Source of the DNA: Roseburia inulinivorans DSM 16841
GTDB taxonomy: Bacteria > Bacillota > Clostridia > Lachnospirales > Lachnospiraceae
Direction of reading: 5' to 3'
NCBI RefSeq assembly: GCF_000174195.1
Contig: NZ_ACFY01000003.1
Span: forward strand, 1-64,000
DNA length: 64,000 nucleotides
Shown: in pieces, positions 51,797 to 59,012 of the stretch
How the letters are laid out: the number at the start of each line of letters is the position of its first letter
Position numbering within the stretch: the stretch's first letter is position 1
The notes under the pieces: model-generated
The model's input: the letters and a program-made list of their open reading frames with translations, nothing else
What the model was told of the DNA's origin: nothing
Database searches by the model: none
Made by a program: the position numbers and the translations under genes

Positions 51797-52567
51797 GTGG
51801 ACAGAATGGCAGAGAAAAAAATCGGTGAGATCAAAGAAGAACTTAAGGCAGTGGACGATGAGAAACTGCCTTCTTTTATAGAAACATATGAAAAAGACGA
51901 GCGTTCCGGTGTTGTGAAAATCGTAGAGCAGGCAAAGAAACGGTTTGAAAAATTAGAGGCAGAGAAGCTGCGCATTGAAAATCTGAAAAAATATGAGCGG
52001 GAATATGCAGATTATGGCTATATCTGCGGTATTGACGAAGTCGGAAGAGGACCGCTTGCCGGTCCGGTGGTAGCTGGCGCAGTTATTTTGCCAAAAGACT
52101 GCGATATTTTGTATATCAACGATTCTAAGAAGCTTTCTGCTGCAAAGCGGGAAGAATTGTATGATGTGATCATGGAAAAGGCAGTTGCGGTAGGTATTGG
52201 AATGGCAAGCTCACAGAGGATTGATGAAATCAATATTTTGCAGGCAACTTATGAGGCAATGCGTGAGGCTATAAGCAAATTAAGCGTAAAACCCGATATA
52301 TTATTAAATGATGCGGTCACGATTCCCGGAGTTTCCATCAGACAGGTGCCAATTATCAAAGGAGATGCAAAAAGTATTTCCATTGGGGCAGCGAGCATTG
52401 TTGCGAAGGTTACAAGGGACCGCCTGATGGTAGAGTATGACAAGATTCTGCCACAGTATGGATTCGCATCCAATAAAGGCTATGGTTCAGCGGAACATAT
52501 CAGGGCATTGCAGGAAGCCGGACCATCTCCGATACATCGTGTCAGCTTTATCAAAAATTTTGTTTAA
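51797..52567 (+). CDS. rnhB: Ribonuclease HII
   Basis: A 256-residue RNase HII with an N-terminal helical extension (about 70 residues) and a catalytic domain: GYICGIDEVGRGPLAGPVVA (catalytic Asp/Glu), NDSKKLSAAKREELY, AASIVAKVTRDRLM. It nicks at ribonucleotides in DNA. The start is uncertain: GTG 51797 lies only 3 bp after AAAGGA; ATG 51806 is 12 bp after it. Follows rbgA as usual. Confidence 0.93.
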   Translation: MDRMAEKKIGEIKEELKAVDDEKLPSFIETYEKDERSGVVKIVEQAKKRFEKLEAEKLRIENLKKYEREYADYGYICGIDEVGRGPLAGPVVAGAVILPKDCDILYINDSKKLSAAKREELYDVIMEKAVAVGIGMASSQRIDEINILQATYEAMREAISKLSVKPDILLNDAVTIPGVSIRQVPIIKGDAKSISIGAASIVAKVTRDRLMVEYDKILPQYGFASNKGYGSAEHIRALQEAGPSPIHRVSFIKNFV

Positions 52568-52653
52568 GAGATACGGACTGTCATATTAGAAAATGCTTCT
52601 GATCGCAGGAAAAATTTGCTATAGAGGAAGTTTGTATCAAGTGAGGCGGGATC

Positions 52654-54549
52654 ATGCACATATCCGATTTGTTAGGACAATACAACAGAAATATTTCAAG
52701 CGGAACAGAAGAATTAAAAGCAGCTTCCGGTATGCAGAAAGTAGTATCTACGCTGGAAGAATTATCTTCCGGAAGTGTTTTTGAAGGAACGGTCAGTTCT
52801 GTGAAGAATGGAAAAGTGACGCTGGCGCTTAGCGATGGACAGACCATCACAGCAAGATTGTCCGGAAAAGTGCCGCTCTCACAGGGGACTCCGATGTTTT
52901 TTCAGGTAAAAAGCAACGATGGTGTGACGATTGAGATCAAACCATACACAGGTGCTGGCAGTGGAGGAAATCCAATTCTTACCAATGCGCTGACGGAAGG
53001 AACCGTACCTGTGACAGAGCGGAATCTTGCAATGGTAGATGCTATGATGAAAGAGCAGATGCCAATTGATAAGCAAAGCCTTTTAAATATGGCAAGGATC
53101 GCAAATATGAATCCGGGTGTAAATATTACTACGGTTGTAAGTATGACAAAACTCGGAATCCCGGTTTCGCCGGAGATGGCAGCACAGTTCGAAAACTACA
53201 TGACAGATGAGCATGCCATTTTACAGGAGATGGATCAGGCGATGAACGAACTGGCTGACCTTGCGGGCTCAAAAAATCTGACACCAGATCAGGCGGTACA
53301 GATGAATCAGAAAATTGTCACGATCCTTCTTCCAGAGCAGACTGTTACCGGAGCACAGGTCAATGCAGAGGGGCAGATAGAAACCGGTGGACAGACAACG
53401 GCAGAAGGGCAGATTGTGACTGGCGGACAGATAACGGCAGAAGGACAGATTGTGACCGGCGGACAGACAACGGCGGAAGGACAGATTGTGACCGGCGGAC
53501 AGACGACGGCGGAAGGACAGATTTTGACTGACGGACGGCTAGGCGCAGAGGAACAGACTGTAAACGGAGAGCAGACCACAACAGCAGGACAAGCCATACA
53601 GGAAGGAACAGGTGGTCAGGCACTTGGTGACGTTTTATCAGAGCAGCAGTTTTCAAGTCTTGGCAGGTTATTGCAGAATATTCCTTCACTGGTAGAAAGT
53701 ACAAAACTTTTCCCGGAAGCGATGGAGCAGGATATTTTTATCGACACGTTGGAGGATGAGAGCGTAGCACAGAATCTGATGACAGAGGACGCTGCATGGA
53801 AAGCTGCGGACGGCAAAACGGCATTGGACAAAAATCTGACCGTCTCTGATTTTCTGCGCACAGTGTCACAGATTTTATCTGAAAACAATGGAATGGCATC
53901 GCAGAGTATCCAAAAATTATTCGGAAGTGATGCATATAAAAGTCTGCTTCGGAATGTGATGGAACAGCAGTGGCTGATACAGCCGGAAGCGTTGAAACAG
54001 GAGAAAAAGATCAGCCAGCTTTACGAAAAATTAGAACAGCAGATGAGACAGGTGGAAGATGCGCTGAAAGAGGCAGGCGTTACGAAAACCAGATTTCCGG
54101 AAACTGCGGCAGAGGTGCGCGGTAATATTGAATTTATGAATCAGCTCAATCAGGCATATACTTATGTACAGGTGCCATTGAAGCTGTCCGGTCAGAATGC
54201 AAACGGAGAACTTTATGTATACACGAATAAAAAGAATCTGAGAGATCCGGATGCGGAGCTGAGTGCTTTTTTACATCTGGATATGGAACATCTTGGTTCT
54301 ACCGATGTCTCAGTGAAAATGCAGCATCGGAATGTCAAAACAAATTTTTATATGGCTGACGATGCGTCTTATGATCTTGTGGAAAAGTATCTGCCCATTC
54401 TGGAACAAAAGCTGAAAGACAAAGGTTATCAGTGTACCATAACGATGACAAAGGAAGAAAAGAAGGTCAGCTTTGGGGATGATTTCCTGCGAAAAGATAT
54501 GCCACAGACGGGAACACTGCATCGGTATTCGTTTGATGTGAGAGCCTAG
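52654..54549 (+). CDS. FliK-like (YlqG-type) protein with internal tandem repeats
   Basis: A 631-residue protein in the place of Bacillus ylqG. The C-terminal 150 residues (VQVPLKLSGQNANGELYVYT, DMEHLGSTDVSVKMQHRNVK) resemble the FliK/hook-length-control C-terminal domain. In the middle, residues 237-296 are five copies of a 12-residue repeat, TTAEGQIVTGGQ-like, from 36-bp DNA repeats, a low-complexity spacer. No signal peptide. FliK acts as a ruler for flagellar hook length and switches FlhB; the next gene encodes a FlhB-like C-terminal domain, which strengthens the family call. Whether it works in flagella is not shown. Confidence 0.72.
   Translation: MHISDLLGQYNRNISSGTEELKAASGMQKVVSTLEELSSGSVFEGTVSSVKNGKVTLALSDGQTITARLSGKVPLSQGTPMFFQVKSNDGVTIEIKPYTGAGSGGNPILTNALTEGTVPVTERNLAMVDAMMKEQMPIDKQSLLNMARIANMNPGVNITTVVSMTKLGIPVSPEMAAQFENYMTDEHAILQEMDQAMNELADLAGSKNLTPDQAVQMNQKIVTILLPEQTVTGAQVNAEGQIETGGQTTAEGQIVTGGQITAEGQIVTGGQTTAEGQIVTGGQTTAEGQILTDGRLGAEEQTVNGEQTTTAGQAIQEGTGGQALGDVLSEQQFSSLGRLLQNIPSLVESTKLFPEAMEQDIFIDTLEDESVAQNLMTEDAAWKAADGKTALDKNLTVSDFLRTVSQILSENNGMASQSIQKLFGSDAYKSLLRNVMEQQWLIQPEALKQEKKISQLYEKLEQQMRQVEDALKEAGVTKTRFPETAAEVRGNIEFMNQLNQAYTYVQVPLKLSGQNANGELYVYTNKKNLRDPDAELSAFLHLDMEHLGSTDVSVKMQHRNVKTNFYMADDASYDLVEKYLPILEQKLKDKGYQCTITMTKEEKKVSFGDDFLRKDMPQTGTLHRYSFDVRA
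53362..53541 (+). repeat. Five 36-bp tandem repeats inside the FliK-like gene
   Basis: 36-bp period, five nearly identical units, keeping frame, so unit number can vary without frame loss. Encodes the 12-residue repeats. Confidence 0.85.
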
Positions 54550-54583
54550 TATATCAGATACAAAACAGAGGTGGTGAGCGGAT

Positions 54584-54888
54584 ATGGCATGGGATAATGA
54601 AAAGAAAAAGTAAAAACAGCGGTAGCAGTAGCATATGAGCCGGGAGATAAAGCACCGAAGATCCTTGCCAGCGGCAGGGGCGAAGTGGCAGAAAAGATCA
54701 TCGCAAAGGCAAAAGAAAATGATGTCCCTTTCTATAAAGATAATAAGCTGGCGGAGACGCTGTCGAAATTAGAGATCGGGGATGCGATTCCACCGGAACT
54801 TTATGAAGTAGTCGCTGAGATTCTTGTGTTTGTGGATGATATGGATAAGATGAAGGCAAAATTGCAGCAGGCAGATATGTTATCATAA
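54584..54888 (+). pseudogene. ylqH: FlhB-like C-terminal domain protein (YlqH/EscU-type), frameshifted
   Basis: ATG 54584 begins MAWDNEKKK, then a TAA (54611-54613) stops the frame. The -1 frame continues at once with VKTAVAVAYEPGDKAPKILA, then SGRGEVAEKII and ends ILVFVDDMDKMKAKLQQADM, the FlhB cytoplasmic domain. Adding one G after AAAAAG (54605-54610) would give an intact protein of 101 residues. The 305-bp span is one base off a multiple of three. Small FlhB-C proteins follow FliK-like genes in Bacillus (ylqG-ylqH). The third frameshift of the window. GAGGTGGTGAGC precedes the ATG. Confidence 0.8.
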
Positions 54889-55018
54889 ATGAAGTGAAAT
54901 TGCAGCAGATGAATGGCATAATCAAATAGTGTGCTGCAGGAAGTGAATAGAATGAGGGACAGCAGGCACAAAAGAAAGATGCTGCTGTAGAAAAGAGGGT
55001 TTTATCAATAAGAGAAGT

Positions 55019-55360
55019 GTGGGAACTGCCTATGAAAAACTGGCAGGTGCGTATTTGGAGCAGCAGGGGTATGAGATTTTAGAATATAATTACAGATGCC
55101 GCATGGGAGAGATCGATATCGTGGCAAGGCATGACGGATATCTTGTGTTTGTGGAAGTGAAATACCGTGCGGATAGTACAGTGGGAAACCCGTTTGAGGC
55201 GGTGACTTCTGCAAAGCAGAGAACGATTTCAAAAGTGGCTTCGTATTACTGCCTGACACATGGTTATGGAACATTTACACCTTGCAGGTTTGATGTGGCG
55301 GCAGTTTTGGGAGAGCAGATAAAAGTCATTCAGAATGCATTTGACTATCAGGGGTTCTGA
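55019..55360 (+). CDS. YraN family endonuclease-like protein (UPF0102)
   Basis: A 113-residue protein with GTAYEKLAGAYLEQQGYEIL, GEIDIVARHDGYLVFVEVKY (PD-(D/E)XK-like Asp and Glu-x-Lys) and FDVAAVLGEQ. YraN proteins resemble Holliday-junction or restriction endonuclease folds; function not set. The start is uncertain: GTG 55019 is used, but AGAGGG lies 20 bp before it, and the preceding codons (NKRS) also look like the family, so an N-terminal start may be lost or use a rare codon. Confidence 0.82.
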   Translation: MGTAYEKLAGAYLEQQGYEILEYNYRCRMGEIDIVARHDGYLVFVEVKYRADSTVGNPFEAVTSAKQRTISKVASYYCLTHGYGTFTPCRFDVAAVLGEQIKVIQNAFDYQGF

Positions 55361-55364
55361 GAGG

Positions 55365-56294
55365 ATGAGAGAATGCATTTTCATGGCTGCTTTTTCGCAG
55401 GACAAAATCAGGAGAATTGTAAGTGATATGGAACATAAAAGCTGGAAGCGGAAAAACAATACAGGAGTGCCGGAAGAGGTGATACATCATCCAGGGGCTG
55501 GCGTGGAAGTGCCGCTTTTACATTTTCCGTTATTGGAGAAAACAGGAATTGTAAAAGAGGGTTTTACTACAAGACTTGGCGGCGTGAGTGAGGGTATTTT
55601 TTCCACCATGAATCTGAGTTTTACAAGAGGAGATGAAGAGGAGGCAGTCCGGGAAAATTACAGAAGACTTGCATCAGCGCTTGATGTGGATTATGATAAA
55701 TTTGTTTTTACGGATCAGACACATACGACAAATGTAAGAAAAGTGACGGCGGAGGATGCAGGAAATGGACTTACGAGAGAACGGGAATTTCATGATACAG
55801 ATGGACTGATCACGGATGTGCCGGGCTTAGTATTATCAACGTTCTATGCGGACTGTGTTCCGCTGTATTTTGTCGATCCGGTGCATTGCGCCATCGGGTT
55901 AAGCCATTCCGGCTGGCGTGGAACAGTAAACCGCATGGGAAAAGCGACTATCGAGGCGATGCGGAGGGAATACGGAAGCAGACCGGAGGAACTGCGCTGT
56001 GCGATCGGACCGTCCATCTGTCAGGACTGCTACGAGGTGAGCGGGGATGTTGCGGTGGAGTTTGAGCGGGCATTTGCAGGACATGAGCATGAGATTCTTA
56101 TCGCAAAAGAAAATGGAAAATATCAGCTCGACCTCTGGAAAGCAAACGAAATTGTACTGCTTGATGCAGGTGTCCTGCCAGAACATATAGAGATCACGGA
56201 CATTTGCACGTGCTGCAATCCTGACTTACTTTTTTCCCACCGCGCAAGCCATGGTAAGCGTGGAAACCTCGGGGCATTTTTATGTTTAAAATAA
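55365..56294 (+). CDS. pgeF: Multicopper-oxidase-like laccase-domain protein (PgeF/YlmD)
   Basis: A 309-residue protein of the YfiH/PgeF family: TRLGGVSEGIFSTMNLSF, FTDQTHTTNVRKVT (His), YADCVPLYFVDP (Cys) and GLSHSGWRGTVNRMGKATIE (His), the zinc site of the purine-nucleoside phosphorylase/peptidoglycan-repair group. Starts near 55365; ATG 55365 and ATG 55383 both lack strong sites, so the N-terminus is uncertain. Removes a faulty peptidoglycan precursor in E. coli, or splits purine nucleosides. Follows yraN by a few bases. Confidence 0.85.
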   Translation: MRECIFMAAFSQDKIRRIVSDMEHKSWKRKNNTGVPEEVIHHPGAGVEVPLLHFPLLEKTGIVKEGFTTRLGGVSEGIFSTMNLSFTRGDEEEAVRENYRRLASALDVDYDKFVFTDQTHTTNVRKVTAEDAGNGLTREREFHDTDGLITDVPGLVLSTFYADCVPLYFVDPVHCAIGLSHSGWRGTVNRMGKATIEAMRREYGSRPEELRCAIGPSICQDCYEVSGDVAVEFERAFAGHEHEILIAKENGKYQLDLWKANEIVLLDAGVLPEHIEITDICTCCNPDLLFSHRASHGKRGNLGAFLCLK

Positions 56295-56299
56295 GATAA

Positions 56300-56510
56300 T
56301 TGCGAAACTCATGAAAACCTAAATTGAATTGTGAAAAATTAACAAAAGACATGAAAGACATTGGGGAACCGCCGGTTCTTAGAAGGCAGGTGCAACTGTA
56401 AGTTGTACCTGGCTTCTTAGTACCGTTGCGAGTGACACATAGCGAGAGCGTGTCTTGAATGTTTTTGTTGATTTTGAACAATTGAAAGAAGAGTAGGAGG
56501 AGTTTCGCAA
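56300..56510 (+). ncRNA. Rod-shaped structured RNA candidate, 6S-like layout, class unknown
   Basis: A 211-nt element closed by an 11-bp perfect stem (TTGCGAAACTC 56300-56310 with GAGTTTCGCAA 56500-56510). Inside: AATTGT/ACAATT, tandem G-A mismatches, a long A/T-rich helix (56335-56345 with 56465-56475), an 8-bp stem AAGACATG/CGTGTCTT (56346-56353 with 56449-56456), a large central open loop (56354-56372 and 56426-56448), and a terminal hairpin of about 23 pairs (56373-56425). Closing stem, central bubble and apical hairpin recall 6S RNA. No ORF is supported; a MITE or a leader RNA is an alternative. Confidence 0.5.
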
Positions 56511-56547
56511 ACGCCTAAAATATTTGAAATAAAAAGGAGCAGAAGAT

Positions 56548-57582
56548 ATGAGTAAAAATTATGTAGATTATATGGTAGAAGAGACCAAAAATATTCTTGC
56601 GATCGACAGTCCATCCGGCTTCACAAAAGAGGTGGCAGACTATGTCATGGGAGAATACAAAAAGCTTGGATATGAGCCAAAGCTTACGGTAAAAGGCGGT
56701 GTGCTCGTACCGATCGGCGGCAGGGACAAAGGGAACGCCGTTCTTTTAGAGGCACATATTGATACGTTAGGAGCCATGGTGGCAGAGATCAAAGCCAACG
56801 GAAGACTCCGTGTCACAGCGGTTGGTGGTATGAATGCAAACAATGCAGAGGGAGAAAACTGTAAAGTTGTCACCAGATTTAACGGAAAATATGACGGAAC
56901 ATTACAGCTGATCAACGCTTCCATTCATGTAAACGGCGAATATAATGACACAAAGAGAAGCTATGATTCCGTGGAAGTTGTTCTGGATGAAAAAGTAAAA
57001 TCAAAAGAGGATGTGGAGAAGCTCGGCATTATGACAGGTGATTTTGTCTGCTTTGATCCGAGAACTACGGTGACAGCATCCGGTTACATTAAGAGCCGTT
57101 TCTTAGATGACAAATTAAGTGTTGGAATTTTATTGGGCTATGCAAAATATCTGAAAGAGGAAAATGTGACACCGGAGCGTATGATCTACCAGCACATCAC
57201 TGTATTTGAGGAAGTAGGACACGGTGGTGCTGCCTCTGTCCCGGAAGGCGTGACAGAAGTGATCTCTGTGGATATGGGATGTGTTGGTGACGGACTTGCC
57301 TGTGATGAGACACAGGTATCGATCTGTGCGAAGGACAGCCATGGTCCATATCATTATGATGTGGTAAACGGTCTTGTGAAGGCAGCGAAAGAGAATGGCA
57401 TTGATTTTACAGTGGATGTCTATCCATACTATGGTTCAGATGCAGATGTTGCGCTGACCGCCGGATATGATGTGCGCCACGGACTGATCGGTTCGGGTGT
57501 ATATGCATCACACGGTTATGAGAGAAGCCATGTGGATGGAGTAAAGAATACGTTTGAACTTCTGAAGGCTTATCTCGGATAG
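56548..57582 (+). CDS. M42 family metallopeptidase
   Basis: A 344-residue aminopeptidase of the M42 group (glutamyl aminopeptidase or endoglucanase-like): VLLEAHIDTLGAMVAEI (metal His/Asp), RFLDDKLSVGILLGYAKYL (bridging Asp), TVFEEVGHGGAASVP (catalytic Glu), SVDMGCVGD (metal Asp). M42 enzymes form self-compartmented tetrahedral dodecamers that trim peptides. AAAAAGGAG precedes the ATG. Single gene after the RNA element; the next unit has its own promoter. Confidence 0.9.
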   Translation: MSKNYVDYMVEETKNILAIDSPSGFTKEVADYVMGEYKKLGYEPKLTVKGGVLVPIGGRDKGNAVLLEAHIDTLGAMVAEIKANGRLRVTAVGGMNANNAEGENCKVVTRFNGKYDGTLQLINASIHVNGEYNDTKRSYDSVEVVLDEKVKSKEDVEKLGIMTGDFVCFDPRTTVTASGYIKSRFLDDKLSVGILLGYAKYLKEENVTPERMIYQHITVFEEVGHGGAASVPEGVTEVISVDMGCVGDGLACDETQVSICAKDSHGPYHYDVVNGLVKAAKENGIDFTVDVYPYYGSDADVALTAGYDVRHGLIGSGVYASHGYERSHVDGVKNTFELLKAYLG

Positions 57583-57653
57583 CAGAAACGATGCTGCCTT
57601 TGAAAAGAATGGCATATTAAAGATTTCTTAATAATATCCTAGGATTATCTTCA

Positions 57654-57734
57654 TTGTAATAAAAGACCTCCCGTGTTATATTAACTGTATGAAGAATGAT
57701 AGTACACATCATACAGCTAATACAGATGGGAGGT
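57654..57734 (+). promoter_or_regulatory. Promoter and nested palindrome of the GntR operon
   Basis: TTGTAA (57654-57659), 17 bp, TATATT (57677-57682). TTAACTGTATGA (57681-57692) and TCATACAGCTAA (57709-57720) form an inverted repeat with one mismatch; ACCTCCC (57666-57672) and GGGAGGT (57728-57734) form a concentric outer pair. The inner pair is a likely operator of the GntR regulator; the outer includes the ribosome site. Confidence 0.65.
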
Positions 57735-57741
57735 TTGTTAT

Positions 57742-58116
57742 TTGATTCAGTTAAATTACAGGGATGCAAAACCAATTTATGAACAGATCAAAGATGGTCT
57801 GAGAAAGCTGGTTATCACGAATTCCCTTATTGCAAATGAAAAGCTGCCCTCCGTGCGGGAAATGGCTTCGAAGCTTGCCATCAATCCAAATACCATCCAG
57901 AAGGCATACCGGGAACTTGAGGCAGAGGGATATGTCTATACCGTTGCCGGAAAGGGAACATTCGTTGCCGAGCGGAAGGAAGTGCTGGGAGTCAGAAATG
58001 AAGAGCTGATGAAGGAATTTGATGAAGTGGTGACGGAACTGTTGTTTTTGGCGACGGATGAGGACAGTTTGAAAACACGTATTGAACAATTGGCTAAAGG
58101 GGGAGAGGCACAATGA
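57742..58116 (+). CDS. GntR family regulator (YtrA type)
   Basis: A 124-residue regulator: YRDAKPIYEQIKDGLRKLVI, KLPSVREMASKLAINPNTIQ, KAYRELEAEGYVYTVAGKGT-F (winged HTH), and a short C-terminal dimer helix. TTG 57742 with GGGAGG 8 bp upstream. YtrA regulators control adjacent ABC transporters and respond to cell-wall antibiotics. It overlaps the ATPase gene by 4 bp. Confidence 0.92.
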   Translation: MIQLNYRDAKPIYEQIKDGLRKLVITNSLIANEKLPSVREMASKLAINPNTIQKAYRELEAEGYVYTVAGKGTFVAERKEVLGVRNEELMKEFDEVVTELLFLATDEDSLKTRIEQLAKGGEAQ

Positions 58117-59012
58117 TCCAGGTTCATAATTTAAAGAAAAAGTTTGATGATTTTCAGGCGTTGAACGGCGTGGATATGCATGTAGGAAAAGGTGATATTT
58201 ATGGACTGGTCGGACCAAACGGAGCAGGAAAGTCTACATTGATCCGCCATCTTACCGGAGTATATAAGGCAGATGAGGGAGAGATCCTGATCGACGGTGA
58301 ACCGGTATTTGAAAACCGGAATATCAAGCAGAAGATGGCTTATATCCCGGATGAACTGTTTTATTTTATGCAGGCAGATACGATGGAGATGAAACGCTTT
58401 TATGAAGGCATCTATCCACAGTTTGACAGTAAGCTTTTTTATAAAATGCAGGAATTTTTCCCGACGATCGATGTGAAACGCACTATCAGACGGCTGTCGA
58501 AAGGCATGCAGAAACAGGTAGCGTTCTGGCTTGCAATCTGCTGTAAACCGGATCTGCTGATCTTAGACGAACCGGTGGACGGACTTGATCCTGTGATGCG
58601 CAGACAGATCTGGAGTATCTTAATGGCGGAAGTGGCAGAGCGGAAAATGACAGTTTTAGTGTCGTCCCATAACCTGAGGGAACTTGAGGATACCTGTGAC
58701 CATGTGGGCATCATGCACCATGGAAAAATTATGATCGAACGGTCTTTGAGCAATCTTCAGGGAAATATTTCCAAGATACAGGTGGCATGTCAGAATGGTG
58801 TGCCAAAATTGCCGGATGATTTTGAGGTGCTGCATATGGCAAACACAGGGCGTGTCTATACCCTGATCGTAAAAGGGGATCCGAAAGAGGCAGAGAAAGT
58901 TCTTCTGACAGAAAATCCTACCATTGTTGATGTACTTCCATTGACACTGGAGGAAATCTTTATTTATGAATTGGGAGGTGTGGATTATGAAGTCAAAGAC
59001 ATGCTGCTTTAA
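58113..59012 (+). CDS. ABC transporter ATP-binding protein
   Basis: A 299-residue ATPase: VGPNGAGKSTLIRHLTGVY (Walker A), RRLSKGMQKQVAFWLAICC (signature), LLILDEPVDGLDPVMRRQIW (Walker B), SSHNLRELEDTC (H-loop). Overlaps the regulator by 4 bp and the permease gene by 26 bp. Likely exports a compound or supports resistance to wall-acting agents, as for YtrB-like units; the substrate is unknown. Confidence 0.93.
   Translation: MIQVHNLKKKFDDFQALNGVDMHVGKGDIYGLVGPNGAGKSTLIRHLTGVYKADEGEILIDGEPVFENRNIKQKMAYIPDELFYFMQADTMEMKRFYEGIYPQFDSKLFYKMQEFFPTIDVKRTIRRLSKGMQKQVAFWLAICCKPDLLILDEPVDGLDPVMRRQIWSILMAEVAERKMTVLVSSHNLRELEDTCDHVGIMHHGKIMIERSLSNLQGNISKIQVACQNGVPKLPDDFEVLHMANTGRVYTLIVKGDPKEAEKVLLTENPTIVDVLPLTLEEIFIYELGGVDYEVKDMLL

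Noticed and set aside
53307..53704. Minus-strand repeat-rich ORFs
   Set aside because: Antisense of the 36-bp repeats in the FliK-like gene; no start signals.
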